From contig FLMG01004002.1 of NCBI GenBank assembly GCA_900088475.1, forward strand, positions 6,138-70,137: 64,000 bases of DNA, given 5' to 3'. Shown here piece by piece: positions 1 to 11,903 of the stretch. Made by a program: the position numbers and the translations under genes. The notes beneath the pieces were generated by a model that had not been told where the DNA came from, ran no database searches, and saw only the letters and a list, made by a program, of their open reading frames with translations. The stretch is from Hyphochytrium catenoides. Its lineage: Eukaryota > Sar > Hyphochytriomycetes > Hyphochytriales > Hyphochytriaceae. The number at the start of each line of letters is the position of its first letter. The stretch's first letter is position 1.

Positions 1-558
1 CACCCACTGTGAAAAGCTCATACTCTTAAACAGAAATCTGGGCTTCCCACTATTGGGCGAGAGAACCGCATGCTCCTCCGCAACAGGAGAGGAAAGAGAA
101 ACATCCGCAGTGGCAGTCTCCTCTGCAGCGGTCCTGCCAATGGCCTTGGTAGTATGTGAAGAAGAAGAAGGCGCGGAGACTTTGGCCATTTGTTTGCTTC
201 TTCTGGATTTAGAAGAGCTCTGGCTAGTGAAGCTTTGAGTAACCACTGACAGCCACTCTGTGAAGTTTGGGCTGCTAACAGAAGAACCAGAAGATACGGA
301 AGAGAGCTCGTCTCCCGCAGGTTGAGCTGGTATGTCCACTTCAAGAGGGTCAGACGGTGTCTCATCCAGCCTCTCTTCTTCTCTTCCTCCCAGAGACAGA
401 GTGGGAGTCGCTAACCTTATTACTCCGCTTCGTTGGGAGACAGGTGCATGCGATGTACCGCTCACTCTCTTCTCTCCTTCTGTAGCGTTCCCCTTCTGGA
501 CGGCTTCCGGGCCAGTGGCTCTGCCAGCCGAAGGAAAAGGTTGATTTATGGGCTCCAT
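1..558 (-). CDS. Unknown Ser/Glu-rich protein, 5' end only (partial at window edge)
   Basis: An open frame starts at an ATG (558-556) and runs off the left edge without a stop, giving 186 residues beginning MEPINQPFPSAGRATG. A stop (TAG) lies in frame just upstream of the ATG, so the start is well bounded. The product is low complexity: Ser-, Glu- and Pro-rich, with the last visible residues KPRFLFKSMSFSQWV. I see no domain. It could be the first exon of a larger gene, as most genes here are split. The open frame through 558 nt of non-repetitive sequence supports coding, but no homology does. Confidence 0.5.
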   Translation of the reverse strand, partial: MEPINQPFPSAGRATGPEAVQKGNATEGEKRVSGTSHAPVSQRSGVIRLATPTLSLGGREEERLDETPSDPLEVDIPAQPAGDELSSVSSGSSVSSPNFTEWLSVVTQSFTSQSSSKSRRSKQMAKVSAPSSSSHTTKAIGRTAAEETATADVSLSSPVAEEHAVLSPNSGKPRFLFKSMSFSQWV

Positions 559-834
559 GAGGCGGTGCTCTACCTAGGAACGACGGCGCGAAACTGGGAA
601 TGTCGAGGAAAGACCAAGGCGCTGTCGGGCAGCGGGGAGGCCGGATGTAGCTAGATTATGACATGTAGAGGAAGAGAAAGGGCTGCTTATTATGCCAAGG
701 GCTACGTGGGCTGTGGGTTCACATGTTAGACTCCGGCAGACATGAGATCTCTTTGCAATCATCAAGAAGAGGGCTCTTTATCGTCCGTTGTCTCTCTCTC
801 ATGGCCTCGCTTCTTTTGTCTTAGGCTTCTCATT

Positions 835-1022
835 CTCCCTCCCTCTTTTCTCTCCTTCCACCCTCCTCTCTCCCTCTTCCCGTCTTTCTCTCTCTCTCTC
901 TCTCCATCACCCCCACCTCTTCTCTCTCTTTCACTCTGTCTCTCTCTCTCTTGCTCTCTTGTTTCTCTTTCTTTCTCCCTCTCTCTGGCTCGCTCGGTGT
1001 CTCTCTTTGTTTCTCTCTCTCT
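835..1022. repeat. Polypyrimidine (TC)n-rich tract
   Basis: Imperfect TCTCTC-rich low-complexity sequence, interrupted by CCC and TTT. It lies 280-460 bp upstream of the minus-strand start at 558, so it reads as a GA tract in that gene's direction. A similar longer tract is at 20775-21030. Confidence 0.9.
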
Positions 1023-1795
1023 CCTTGATCTTGACCCCATCATCCTCTCAAAGAGATATTGCGCTTCATCCCACCCATCGCTTCCCCCATCTTTATCGTC
1101 ATATAGCCATAATACCATAATTGCGCTGGCTGACACGACGGTGGAGAGGGCCCACCCACACCCCGTAACACCCTCTTTCACATCATCTTCAATAACCTAT
1201 CTCTGATAATCTCTATCTCCATTCCACAAGTCTCAAGTATCACAAGTACAAATCCCGAAAGGACTTCTCGCTGTGGCCCTGAAGGCGTAAGTGCACATCC
1301 TGCCATGTGTTGAGATTCAAGTTCTGTTACTGTACAAGTATAGCTCCAGGACGTCAGTACTTGTACTTTACTCATAAGTACATCCTTATCTTCATGAAGA
1401 TAAAGAAGAGCTCTATGAAGCATTTAGCTAGGAATCACTCTGCCTCTTGTTATAAATAAAGCGCCAATAATGATTCTCTCATAGTAGTAGCTCAGAGCTC
1501 AAGCTTCACTTGGTGGTGCTCATAACTATGTAGAACTAGGAGCTATTTTCCATCTTCATCACTATCTCTGCCCCTCATTTACCTTCTATTGAATGGTACC
1601 TGGGATATCCACTTCTATTGCTACCTTTACCAGAGGACCAAATATGATTTCTTCTTGCAGAGACGTCAGACCAGGATTAATAAAAAGCGATTGTTCGTAT
1701 ATTTCTTTATAAATTGCCCCGGTCCCACCACAAGCATGCCCCAAGGGAAAAGGACTCTTCGTCCAGAAGATTGGAGGCTTGTGATCCACCTAGCT

Positions 1796-1907
1796 CAGGT
1801 AAGAAGAAAGAGCTACTACAACTCCTAGGCCGGACAACTCCACTCTATCGCCAGGTAAGAAGAAAGAGCTACTACAACTCCTAGGCCGGACAACTCCACT
1901 CTATCGC
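1796..1907. repeat. Two perfect 56-bp tandem copies carrying CAG|GTAAGA
   Basis: The unit at 1796-1851 is repeated exactly at 1852-1907. Each copy opens with CAGGTAAGAAG, a splice-donor-like string, and the second copy places CCAG at the end of the first, so 1799-1854 has the form GT...AG. No coding gene can be supported around it. Confidence 0.9.
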
Positions 1908-2070
1908 CTGTAGGTTCACTGTGATTGACCCGTCTCTGTCAGGTCCAGCAAGTTGATAACTCATAAAAATCTCTCTTAAAGGGTCAGACAGCAGTGGCAA
2001 CGGCCCAATGCAGATACGTGATACAATGAAAAAGGTTTTATTTTTATAGCGGTCCACAGCCCATCTCTAC

Positions 2071-3738
2071 CTAATGTTTGAATTGATCCTCGGTTACCCC
2101 AGCGCCCATAATGTTCGTAGAGGAAAGTCCGCCAGTTACGACGTTTTGAAGGGCATCAACATACTCGGTCCCGCTCCACTTCTGGTGAGTCAGCGTGGAA
2201 ACCTTGTGGTTGCGCTCCTGGCGTTGGATGCCCTCCACATAGGCCAGCATCTTTCTCTTCTCGTAGTCGCGAGCAAACTTCGTGATGCCAAGGGCATCAG
2301 AGTGGAAGCCAGCCAAAGTGATGAACTGCCAGCAGAACCCAAGTTTGCCCAGGTCATCAACAAAAGTCCTCATCTCGTCATCACTCATGCCCGCAGCATC
2401 CCAGTTGAAGGAAGGAGACAGGTTGTAAGCCAGCATTTGGTGAGGGACCTTTGACTTGATGCCGTGAGCAAAGGCCTTAGCCTCAGCGAGACCTGGAACA
2501 GCAGTCTCCATCCAGATCAGGTCGGCATAGGGTGCGTAAGCGCGGCCCCTGGCCACACAGAAGTCTACTCCACCCTTTACGCGGTAGTAACCCTCAACAG
2601 TTCTAGCAGCGTCCCAGTCAAAGTAAGGATCAACACCAAGGCTGTTAGCTAGCTTCTTCAGCTCTGGCAGAGAGAGTGTAAGACACACACTGTTCCACTT
2701 CGCTAGCTTTTCAGCTTTGTTGGACGCGTTAGAGTTGTTCAAAGCTGCCTTAACAGCATCAGGGTAGGTGGCAACGCCAGCCTCCTTGTCCCACTGGAGA
2801 CCACGTCCAGCAACGGTGGCATCAATGTAAGATCCAGCTTTCGGGTTGGTTGCACCAAGAATGAAAGGATGATCGCGGCCGTCCACATTGTTGTCCAACA
2901 GGGTAGCCGCCTCAGCGTCCGTCCTAGAGACAATGACCGTAGGGGTCATAAGGATGTCTGCCTGGAGGCGAGCAGCAATCAGGCGCTGGCAATGCTCCTG
3001 GGTGGAGACAAGGACCTTTCCTCCCATATGGCCGCATTTCTTTGTGCCTGGTTTCTGGTCTTCTAAGTGAATTCCAGCAGCTCCGCGCTCGATAAACATC
3101 TTTGTTAGCTTCATGACTGCAGTCAACCCGCCGTGACCAGTGTCCGCGTCGGCAATTATAGGCCGAAGATAGTCGACAGCGGGGTTGGCCGCACGCTCGG
3201 CAGCAGTCATTCTGCGTCTGGCTTCGTATTGCTTTCTATCGTGGAAAAGCTGCGCACGGAAGAGTTGATCGCACTTGTTGGGGACTGTGTCATAAGGATA
3301 GTCGGCAATATCAGGACCAGGCTCGTTAGACGTTGATGCCGTGGAGGATGACTGCCAGCCGCTAATGTATACAGACGTCAGGTGAGGTGCCATCTGAACG
3401 ACCTGAATTGGGTCAAGAGCGCCAAAGGTGTGAGAGACTAGCCCCTTGGACTGGAAATCACGGAGCATGTTGTATAGCTTCATGGACTGTCGAGCCGCAG
3501 CATATTGAGGTACGAATGAACCCTGGAGCTTGACAACGCTGGTGGCATCAAAAGGACGAGTGGTGTACTTGAAACGATCGGACCTTTGGTATCTCTCCAC
3601 CTCCGCAACACGGCGCTGGAAGTCAGCGTCCTCATCAATGGCAGCAGCACACTGAGAAGGAACCAGCTTCGCACTGCCGGTGCTCTCCGCACCTTGCAGA
3701 TGAGAGTTGAGGATCTGGATTCTCTTGCAGTTATCCAT
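2071..3738 (-). CDS. ICL1: Isocitrate lyase, possible PTS2 peroxisomal import
   Basis: Intronless 555-residue enzyme that splits isocitrate into glyoxylate and succinate, the first committed step of the glyoxylate cycle. The family signature is present: [14 protein letters not shown] with the catalytic Cys, the metal-binding DADTGHGG, and [10 protein letters not shown]. Length matches eukaryotic isocitrate lyases (about 530-570). The C-terminus ends DQFKH, so there is no PTS1 tripeptide, but residues 6-14 are RIQILNSHL, which fits the PTS2 pattern R/K-L/V/I-x5-H/Q-L/A, suggesting glyoxysomal import. The start at 3738 is the ATG that places this motif at the very N-terminus. Expression of this pathway normally implies growth on acetate or stored lipid. 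Identification is secure; targeting is inference. Confidence 0.97.
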   Translation of the reverse strand: MDNCKRIQILNSHLQGAESTGSAKLVPSQCAAAIDEDADFQRRVAEVERYQRSDRFKYTTRPFDATSVVKLQGSFVPQYAAARQSMKLYNMLRDFQSKGLVSHTFGALDPIQVVQMAPHLTSVYISGWQSSSTASTSNEPGPDIADYPYDTVPNKCDQLFRAQLFHDRKQYEARRRMTAAERAANPAVDYLRPIIADADTGHGGLTAVMKLTKMFIERGAAGIHLEDQKPGTKKCGHMGGKVLVSTQEHCQRLIAARLQADILMTPTVIVSRTDAEAATLLDNNVDGRDHPFILGATNPKAGSYIDATVAGRGLQWDKEAGVATYPDAVKAALNNSNASNKAEKLAKWNSVCLTLSLPELKKLANSLGVDPYFDWDAARTVEGYYRVKGGVDFCVARGRAYAPYADLIWMETAVPGLAEAKAFAHGIKSKVPHQMLAYNLSPSFNWDAAGMSDDEMRTFVDDLGKLGFCWQFITLAGFHSDALGITKFARDYEKRKMLAYVEGIQRQERNHKVSTLTHQKWSGTEYVDALQNVVTGGLSSTNIMGAGVTEDQFKH

Positions 3739-6700
3739 TGTAGCCTCCGCAATTTCGAAGATTGGGTGGATTATGATATGAAGACTAAGTAAGATGACTC
3801 AGTCACGCGCCGCTCTTTGATGGAGCAAGAAAATCGTTTTGTGACAGAGACAGAGACAGAGACACCGCAGTGTCTACAGCCTGGCAGCGGTGGTTCCGTT
3901 GCCTCTTCTCAGACTTCAGCAAATTTGACCAGGAAGATCACACAGTGCTCTATGCCTTCCCACTTCACTAGGGGAAATCGCCTACCACTATACGTAAGCC
4001 GCGTGCAGTTCTTATGGCTGCTAGTCTGTAGGGGTGGCCTCCACCCTAGGTGCACACCTCCTTTCTTGCTCTGACTGCTCTTGACCTGATTCTTGTGCTT
4101 CAACAAGTCACTGCCTTGAAGTCACTTCTTCCCATACACAAAGCTCACAGTAGAACGGCCTTTTCTTGAAGCGTCTGGATTCGGGGGAACAAACAAAAGC
4201 TCACACACACAGGCTTCAAACCCACACTATGTGTAATGCTATATATTTATAAGATAAACCCATACTGTCAGGAGACGACTTCATCCTATGCGGAAGGTGA
4301 TGCATCCCGCACTGCTGCTATTTTCGCGATGGGCTCCACCTACCAGATCGTTTTCTCCCTTCTAATTGTCTGAGAAAGAATGGTGGTTCGATTTATTGCA
4401 GTCCATGTTCGGTGTCTAACCAAATGGCGATTAGCAAAAGATAGAGATAACCGGTCTCCGGTAACCGCAATTGCCCACTCCATTGGTTACTGAGATGGTC
4501 ATTCAACCCAAAACCCTCTGTCATATTGGAGGAGCTTTGAAAGCAGAGCGCACATTTTCTCATATGTGCGTTTGCGGAGAGAGACCAGAGTCTGCACCCA
4601 AGACCCGGTAATGTGGTGTGGAAACCGCGCACGATTCCGCAGTGTCAGGAAAGAGCACCTCGTCGGGTAATGAAGACTGTTGAAGTTTTGAGAATCTGAG
4701 CGGAGTTAGAACTGGGTCAAGTCGTGTTCTTTCCATGATACTTCTAGCCAACGCAACAATCTCCTGCTCTCTGCTCTTTTTTTTACCGAAGCCGGCCTTG
4801 CTTAGCGGAACCAGACGGATTATATTAGGCATGTGGCCGATTGTGAGCCGAGTGGGCTCATCATCGTTGCCCCATTGCCCCCGCTTGCATTGCCGCTCAA
4901 GCGTTCCTTGTGCCTGGTAAGCAGCTGTCACTTGTGATTCCTCTTTTCTTTACGCCTGGCCGTCTCCTCTTCTTATCGTCCATGATCTACCACTCTTCCT
5001 TCCTTTGACGACGACTTACCTTTTTGTTACTTGGCGGTGTGTCATAGCCAGCACTGAGGAGTGTTGATTGCACTATGAGCAGACGCTCCTCCTCCTGAGT
5101 TGGAAGTAATGGGAGGTCTCGAGTTGACGAGCTTTTGTTTACGTCATTATTGTCACCAAGAAGCATGTATTAACTGGTGCTCCTAGATAGCCAACAAGAA
5201 AGGTTATACACTCCTCCTCTTCCTCTTCCTCCTCATCCTCCAATGATGGAGGATGGGGCAATGCCAGTCGTTGTTACTACTTGTTGCGAACAATTGGCAC
5301 TGACTACTAAGGTGTGGTTGTGAGGTGTCGTCTACGGCTCCTCATCAGGGGCCTTTCGTCTTGGAACCTCTTGTTGTCACGAATAAGCATAGCAGCAGCA
5401 GGACCACACCGACCGCGCCACCCTTCTTACTCCTCCTCCCTCCACTACAAATCCAACTGATATGATGAGGATGCTATCACGACTACCAATGGGTCGTTGT
5501 GGCACTAATTAACATGTGAAGTATGTGATTGAGGAGGAGCTCGCTGCTGCTCCTCTTCTTCTCTCCCCCCTACCATCGTCTATCATGTCGCCGTCGTCCT
5601 CCTTCAGTCATCCGTAATGCGTGTCATCATCAGTGCATGCAAGAAAGAAATAAGAGATGGGGATCTTCAACTAGAAAAAGAAGACTTTTGGTCCCTTGTT
5701 ATTGGTTAAAATCAACTGCTAGGGACCACGAGGCCCGGCAAAACCCCGGATCTGGTGTGACGTTCTTCCTCCTTATTAGTGGTGGCTCCTTGTCGGCATA
5801 GTAGTTTTGTTGGCCAAACACGCGCAGTGGAGCCCCACGATGAAGATGATGATGATGGAAAAATGGAATCTACTAGTCAAGTCCAATTCAAGGAAGGAGG
5901 AGTGAGCCTCTCAAGGGCTTCACCCCTTTGTTCCTTCGGCGGTTGTGCACTGTGGACCGCGCAGCTAGTAAGTTGCCTGGTTGACAAAGAAGCGCCATCG
6001 ACCGTCGTGGAGCTTGGTTGTTATTAGGTGTACGCCTTATTATTAATATATCAACTAGAAGAGTCACACGCTCTATAAGTCGTTCTGTGTGGCTCAGGAA
6101 TCTGGAGATGAACTGCTCTTGGGCTCAAAGAAGCGAATCGCAACGATGACGGATATTGGAACCTAGTCAACAACACCATGGAGGAGGAGGAGCAAGCCTT
6201 CTATCTGCTCCTCCAGTACGGTTCTGGGCCTATCGTAACTGTGGAAGAAAGGAGACTGTAATATGAGAGACTGCTGCAGCTCGAGAGAGAGTGGGAGAAA
6301 GAAGGTGCCCTGTCTGTACCTTGGCTGGCCAGCAGGCCTCACTTCAGACAAGCAAGACGCAGAGGAAGACTTCGCGGGAACACACGCAAGTAGCAAAGGG
6401 TCTTCTACTCCGGAGTACTTCAGAAAGAAGGTTATTAACTGAGATATAGAGGGTAAGAGGGAGTCTCCCTTGCGAGAGAGTCAGCCTACCTGAGAAATGC
6501 AGAAGATACAGAATAACATGCAAGAGAAGTAGTGTCTACAGGCTATTCTGATAACATGCAAAGAGAAAGAGGGAAAAAAGGGATAAGGAAGAGAGCATCC
6601 TTCGTCAGAGCCATTCGTTGCCGACTCTAGTCGGGACTACCCGTCCTGAGAGTCCTCTCAAAGAGGAGAGGTCGCATCCCATACACCGGTCGATCCGTGT

Positions 6701-7517
6701 CCAGTCTAGTGCACAATCAGGTGGTTAGCAGCCGTAGAGGAGATATACATATAACAGAGACGCTTGGTGGCAAGATCTGTCTCTTCTCTATTCAGCAGCA
6801 AGCCCTATCGACGAAAAGAGCTGAGGAGCTACTACTTTTATCAAGTCACCACGAGGAGATACCTCGGGTGGGTTGGGTCATTTGGCTGTGGCTCAAGAAG
6901 AGAGATGATGTGTTGTTACCTCGTAGGGTTTATCAGAACCCCTCCCTACTAGGAATGGAACCTAGTCAAAGCCTGGGACGCAGCCACTCTTTCAAGACAA
7001 TAGGCCGCCTCAGTCTGCGGTCACCAGACTCTGCGGTTGTCTTGAGTGGAAAGGAAAGGCACTCGGTGGCATGAGTTGGGAAGCGCTATCAATGGGAAGA
7101 GAGCGGAACTACACTTCAAGTCTAGATCATGACGAGAAGAAAAGAATCTCTGGTGGGTCAGCTTCCTTGTTGTGGCTCACGGAGATGAAGCCTTCTCTGG
7201 GAAGAAGCAATATCGAATTAATCCCAAAGATGACCAAGCAATGGAACCTAGTCAATCCCTCCATGGAGTTAGCCATTCAATCCTTTTCTAAGCTGTTGAT
7301 GCTCTCCGCTTCAGCTATTATGGTGTTGCATTGAACTTGATGAGGAGGGCCAGCCGCTTCTTGGCGGCATGCTTTTTAAAGTGGTGATAGGGCGGATTGG
7401 GAGCAGGAAAGGGTGCCCGTCACAAAGCAAGTCATAGCAGAACATCTCTCACTTTTCAATCTACCACCAAAGCTCAGAAGCCTCCCAATCCACCGCTTCC
7501 TGGACGAAGTACTCATC
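3739..7517. other. Long spacer, no supportable gene; dispersed 13-bp repeat
   Basis: Holds short GA(CA) repeats near 3843-3865 and trinucleotide runs. The longest open frame (4560-4931, minus, 123 codons) begins with GTG and has an in-frame TAA a few codons upstream, so at best it is an internal exon; nothing is recognisable in it. The string GGAACCTAGTCAA occurs three times, at 6158, 6957 and 7243, in partly similar surroundings, suggesting a decayed repeat family at about 5.7-7.3 kb. Confidence 0.5.
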
Positions 7518-8120
7518 ATGAAGTTCTCAACGCTCTTTCGCATATTTTTGGCGGGAAGTGCTGCCGTGGCAGCTCAAGCAGCAGAGGAGCCACAGCCCGT
7601 TGTCATCAACAGTCCTTCCGAGCTAGTTGCCGCCTTAGGAGGTCGCCTTCCCACCTACTATGCTGAGAACAATACGTGGGCCCCATTACCGGGCGTTATT
7701 AGCCCCAACGGCACGATTATCACTACAGAGGGTCCGATAAGTCCTTCCGTCATAGACCCGGTCACTGTTACAACCTTCCTCAGCGCTATCAACCTGATTC
7801 TAAGCGCGATCGATCCCAGATGCTTCAACTACAACGACGCCAAGGCTAAGGCTTGGCAAGATATCGTACAGAAGAGTAGGGAGACTTGGCCGGATTGGAG
7901 CGTCGCTGTAGGACAAGACCTTGAGGTGATTGAGGGTTGCGAGATGATCCAAGGCGATTTTCACATCTGCGCCAAGACCCACAGATATGAAGTCATATGG
8001 GGTCGCTATGACAAGAAGTGCTGGCTCAAGAGAACAGGCGATGGTGGGTATACTAACTGGTGCTTTGTGGGAGATTGGACGCAGGGCAAGCTCCTTTATG
8101 ACATCTGGACGGGATACTAG
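7518..8120 (+). CDS. Predicted small secreted protein of unknown function
   Basis: The frame is open from an earlier ATG-less region at 7413, but the ATG at 7518 is preferred because it yields a 200-residue protein with a clear signal peptide: MKFSTLFRIF followed by a small-residue stretch ending AVAAQA, with likely cleavage after residue 21. The mature part has two N-glycosylation sequons (Asn51, Asn64), five cysteines, and an aromatic C-terminal half with motifs such as GYTNWCFVGDW. No transmembrane segment follows the signal peptide. I do not recognise the family. It stands alone between two long spacers, which makes a lineage-specific extracellular or wall protein plausible. Confidence 0.55.
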   Translation: MKFSTLFRIFLAGSAAVAAQAAEEPQPVVINSPSELVAALGGRLPTYYAENNTWAPLPGVISPNGTIITTEGPISPSVIDPVTVTTFLSAINLILSAIDPRCFNYNDAKAKAWQDIVQKSRETWPDWSVAVGQDLEVIEGCEMIQGDFHICAKTHRYEVIWGRYDKKCWLKRTGDGGYTNWCFVGDWTQGKLLYDIWTGY

Positions 8121-11100
8121 GTAGTAGACAGTAATGAGACGACATTTATCCACAGCAGCAGATGAGCTTCTTGTCGGCTACTGATGATCGTCCATCATCC
8201 ACACCCATCGGGGCCTCGTTAGGCTAATGATGGATAATAGGCAACTAACAAATAATGAGATCTAAACGATGATATGACTTCTCGGTAGATATTGACTAAG
8301 TACGAATGATCACTAAGCCTGACTACCACTTCCAAAAGAAAAGGGGAACTTCGGTCAAGCCTGGTGGGGAACAACAGGTCCGAGGGTATGATTCTGGGAG
8401 AGGCACCTCACTCGTAGTTCTATAGAACGCGTTCCGTCCTCCGCTTGCAATCCCTGATCGCTAAGTATTTGAGGGACTCTATCGCGCATCCTTATCGTAA
8501 CCCTGATTGGCGTTTGTCCCAATGTTGTAGAAGAGCCAAGAACTCTGGGAACAGAGATTGATACTTGGGAGAATGTATAGGAACGAGGTCCGCTATGTGG
8601 TTTGTGGCTTTTCAAAAATTGGCTGCTGGAGGAGGTCGTGCTTCTACTAGTAGCGATGATGATAGCCAATAACAATAGTAACGATACCCTACTATTGTAA
8701 AGTCACCGTCTTTTACAGTTGCCAGCGTTACACCTCGATGGTGGTTCAACGCAAGCAGCAGGATCAACAACTATGAGCCATTGGGACGAGAGCTCTGTTG
8801 CCTCCTCTGGTGGCGGGCCGGCTACCGTAGGGCTTCACCGGTGGTAGTAGTAGTAGTAGGCACCTCCTCCTCAACCTCCTCCTTTTCTCGGAACGCCAGA
8901 CGGAGAAGACGACGATCGATCGTTACCATCTTCACTACCATGTGATGAAGAAGGGTGTTAATAAGCTCTACACCAGGACGCGGAAACCCAAAAGACGACA
9001 GCATCATCTGGCCAAGAAGTGGCCTGGGCTGCTCTCCTCTCAGATGTCAGATGCAAGCTGCTGCTGCGTATCAATCAATGTGACGTGCTGAGGTTCGTTG
9101 GTGTCCGCTCAAGAAGCTGCAGGGAGGTTACTTGTAGCACCGTTTTACTTCAAGGCTGAGACTAAATCCCCTTTCCCCCTCCTTGATGACTAGTAGCTTT
9201 CACGAAATATGTGCTCTCTTCCTAAGAGCTTGCAACACCGGTTTAACGGGGGAAGTTAGCTTTCTTTCAATTGTTTCTTTCAATATGTTTCCACATCATG
9301 AAGGGTCACAGCAGTTACCAAACCGTGCAGCAGACATTACAGTTTCTCCAGGTCACTGGACACTATTTTGTTAGGAGTGATGTTATTTATTAGCATTGCA
9401 AAGCTATAGTATGTTCTGTCGGACGAAGAAGCTATACTGTGGAGTTTATTAGACCCCTAAAGGAAGCCACTACTGTCGAGGATGCATTGCATTGGAATAG
9501 CTTCCTCCTCCAACAGATAGCATGCGCGTGCTGACTCTGGAAAACGTTGTAAGTCTTGAAGTACGGTAAGACAAGCTGACAGAACCATCACCATTACAAT
9601 ACCTTCCATCTTGGCAGTAGCAGCTGATATACAGTAAGTAGTAGGAACACCACCACCATCATCACCATCATCATCAAGCAGAAGAAGATGACAGCAGCAG
9701 CAGTGCAGCGTCGTAGCGATTGCAGTACTCCGTCCAGCTCTTGCTTTCTGTCATCGATGGGCGGAACATTGTCTTCGTACTACTAGAACAACCAGCAAAC
9801 ACCACTTTCATCATTACCATCCTCCTCCTCCTACTAGTGCTACCAGTCGTAGTCATGCACTACCGTGTTTGTACTACTACGTTCCATCATCATCATCTCC
9901 GCCTCCTACTGCTGTCCAGCTTGTTTCCCTTCTTGTTCCCCTTCTCTCGCTTCTTCTTCCTCCTTTTGCCCAACAACCAGTCGTTCTCAGCCCTTTATTA
10001 TTCATTTCCTCAGTTTCAAAGGTGCCCAACCCGATGCCACAACAACAGCACCATCGACACCACCACCAATCCCGCCCACAGCATCACCATACTACCGCTA
10101 AAGACCATCCAGCATCAGCCCTCTCCAGAACAACTAACGATCAAGTTACTACACGCGTCTCTAGTAGGGTGGTGACGGGGAGAAGTTGTTCTTCTTCATT
10201 CTGGTAACAAGGACGAGGATCTGGCTGGAGGTGAGCGGCTCTCTGTAAACTAAATTGTTGACCGCAAAAGATCATGATGGAAGCAGAGAACTCCTCTTCC
10301 CCTCCCCCACCACCATCATGAACAACAAAATCCACCATGCCATAGGGGTACTCAGATGATGATGGAGAAAAGAAACGAAAAAGCAAAAGGATGGCAAAGG
10401 GAAGAAGAAGAAGAACGTGGAGGAACAGCAGGACCATGGAGCAAAAAATTCCGCATCGATCGTCGGGCCCTGTCCATTCTCCGCCGAACCGCTCTTAATT
10501 CATGATACAAGATGATGATAGGCACTGCTATTATTCTTCTATGCCAGCAACTGAAGCAATCACTCGCTCCCCCCATAGAGTCCTTCCGCTCCTCCTCTAA
10601 GCGCCGTAGTATTCATGAGCAGTCATTCGAGAGTTCTTTGAGTTAATTTTATGCAGTACTACAGTAGTACCTACACGATGATGATGGTACCACCGTAGGG
10701 GACGCCATTGGTCCTCTTCCAGCAGCAGAGAAGAAGACAACACACATCAATAATTACCCGTACTTCCCAGACTCATCACTCGTCACGCCTCACGTCACCC
10801 ACTTCTTGCTCCTCTACATTGTACAACAGTACCACTAGACATCCAGGTACTTCCACTTTGTGAGGATCATCATCCTAGTAGAAAGCATCAAGGATTGCCG
10901 TGAAAGGTTGCGGCAAGGTTGGATGCGGCGTTGTTCGAGGGTATTCCAAGGACTGTAAGTACTAGCTTTCCTCCAAGCAGGTGCAGCGGGGAGCGGGGAG
11001 GATGAGGGAGACAGAAGGGAAATCAAGAGGAGAAAAGTTTGACAACACCTTGGTATTGAAAGAATGACTTGTAACATTGAAAGGATCAATACAGGGGATC

Positions 11101-11903
11101 CCTCCTGTGTGGAAGCCTTGGTAAAATATCTTTCACTACATTATTTCATCCGAACCTACCAGACGATCCTACTTTACCACAAAAAACAACTAGATGTCGA
11201 TCCTAAGGCCTTATCTTGTATAACACAGTTATTTTCATCTGCAATTCGTAATATAGATTCTCATGTTCAGAATAGAATGAGGGTCAACAGAGTGTACTTT
11301 TCCCACGGTCAACCAGTAAACAACCCCAGATTCCTGTAATAATAACCCTACAACGAAGTCTAAGCCCCGAGCTTCTACTATACTCAATCCGTGGTAATAT
11401 GTATGATGAATCAGCTCGCCACGCTGCCTTTCACACAACCTCACCCATCAACGAGGCGGCTAACGATCAGAATTGGCGCACACACATTACCAATCAAAGA
11501 TCATAAACCGGTTAATCCTCTGGTAGAGAGGGTTGTAGGAAGAGATCCATTATTGTCCCTCTTCGTCGTTCGACGAGCAACTCTTTTCTTTCTCTCGCAG
11601 TCTCTTTCTCGTTCTCCTCCTTTCTCACCCATTCTTTGTCGTATCTCTCTGTACTCTATCTCTCACAGAGCCCTCTTTCTGACAACCTCTAGTTCCTATC
11701 GCTCTCGCATGCAGTCTCTTCTCTGATGTTCCTTCCTTTCCTTGGCGCCAAGGTCGGCATCACTCAGGGTCAGCAGGACGTGATTGATTTCAAGTCATTT
11801 CCTGATTTTCGCGATTAGCCAGAGCTTCTCCTATTTTCGCAGCTCACAGTTTATCGGTCGATAGCTCTCAAGACTTCAAAAACTAAAAAGCAGGCTCCGT
11901 TGT
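8121..11903. other. Long microsatellite-rich spacer without a supportable gene
   Basis: Contains many CCT, CAT, CAC and GTA runs (clearest at 9648-9677 and 9870-10110). Open frames here are low-complexity translations (Pro/Ser/His/Leu) or start at non-ATG codons. The last 200 bp before 11904 are pyrimidine-rich and probably include the promoter and 5' UTR of the thioredoxin reductase. Confidence 0.5.
9648..9677. repeat. (CAN)n microsatellite (CACCAT/CATCAC)
   Basis: Run of ACC and ATC triplets, the clearest of several CAN-type microsatellites spread over 9.6-10.2 kb. Confidence 0.85.

Larger units (their letters stand above)
559..2070. other. Intergenic spacer with TC-rich tract and a 56-bp tandem duplication
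   Basis: No supportable gene. Open frames at 742-1206 and 762-1181 are translations of the TC/GA microsatellite. The spacer separates the starts of nothing on its left (558, minus gene start) and the 3' end of isocitrate lyase (2071). Confidence 0.6.

Noticed and set aside
742-1206. Leu/Ser-rich 154-residue plus ORF and Arg/Glu-rich minus ORF
   Set aside because: Both are translations of the TC/GA microsatellite.
4560-4931. 123-codon minus ORF
   Set aside because: Starts at GTG with an in-frame TAA close upstream; no homology seen. Kept only as a possible exon.
8355-8675. 106-codon minus ORF with a hydrophobic start
   Set aside because: First codon is TTG, not ATG, and the rest is low-complexity; not enough to call a secreted protein.
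9720-10207. Several overlapping plus ORFs of 78-151 residues
   Set aside because: Composition follows CCT/CAT/CAC repeats; none has a domain or a consistent frame.
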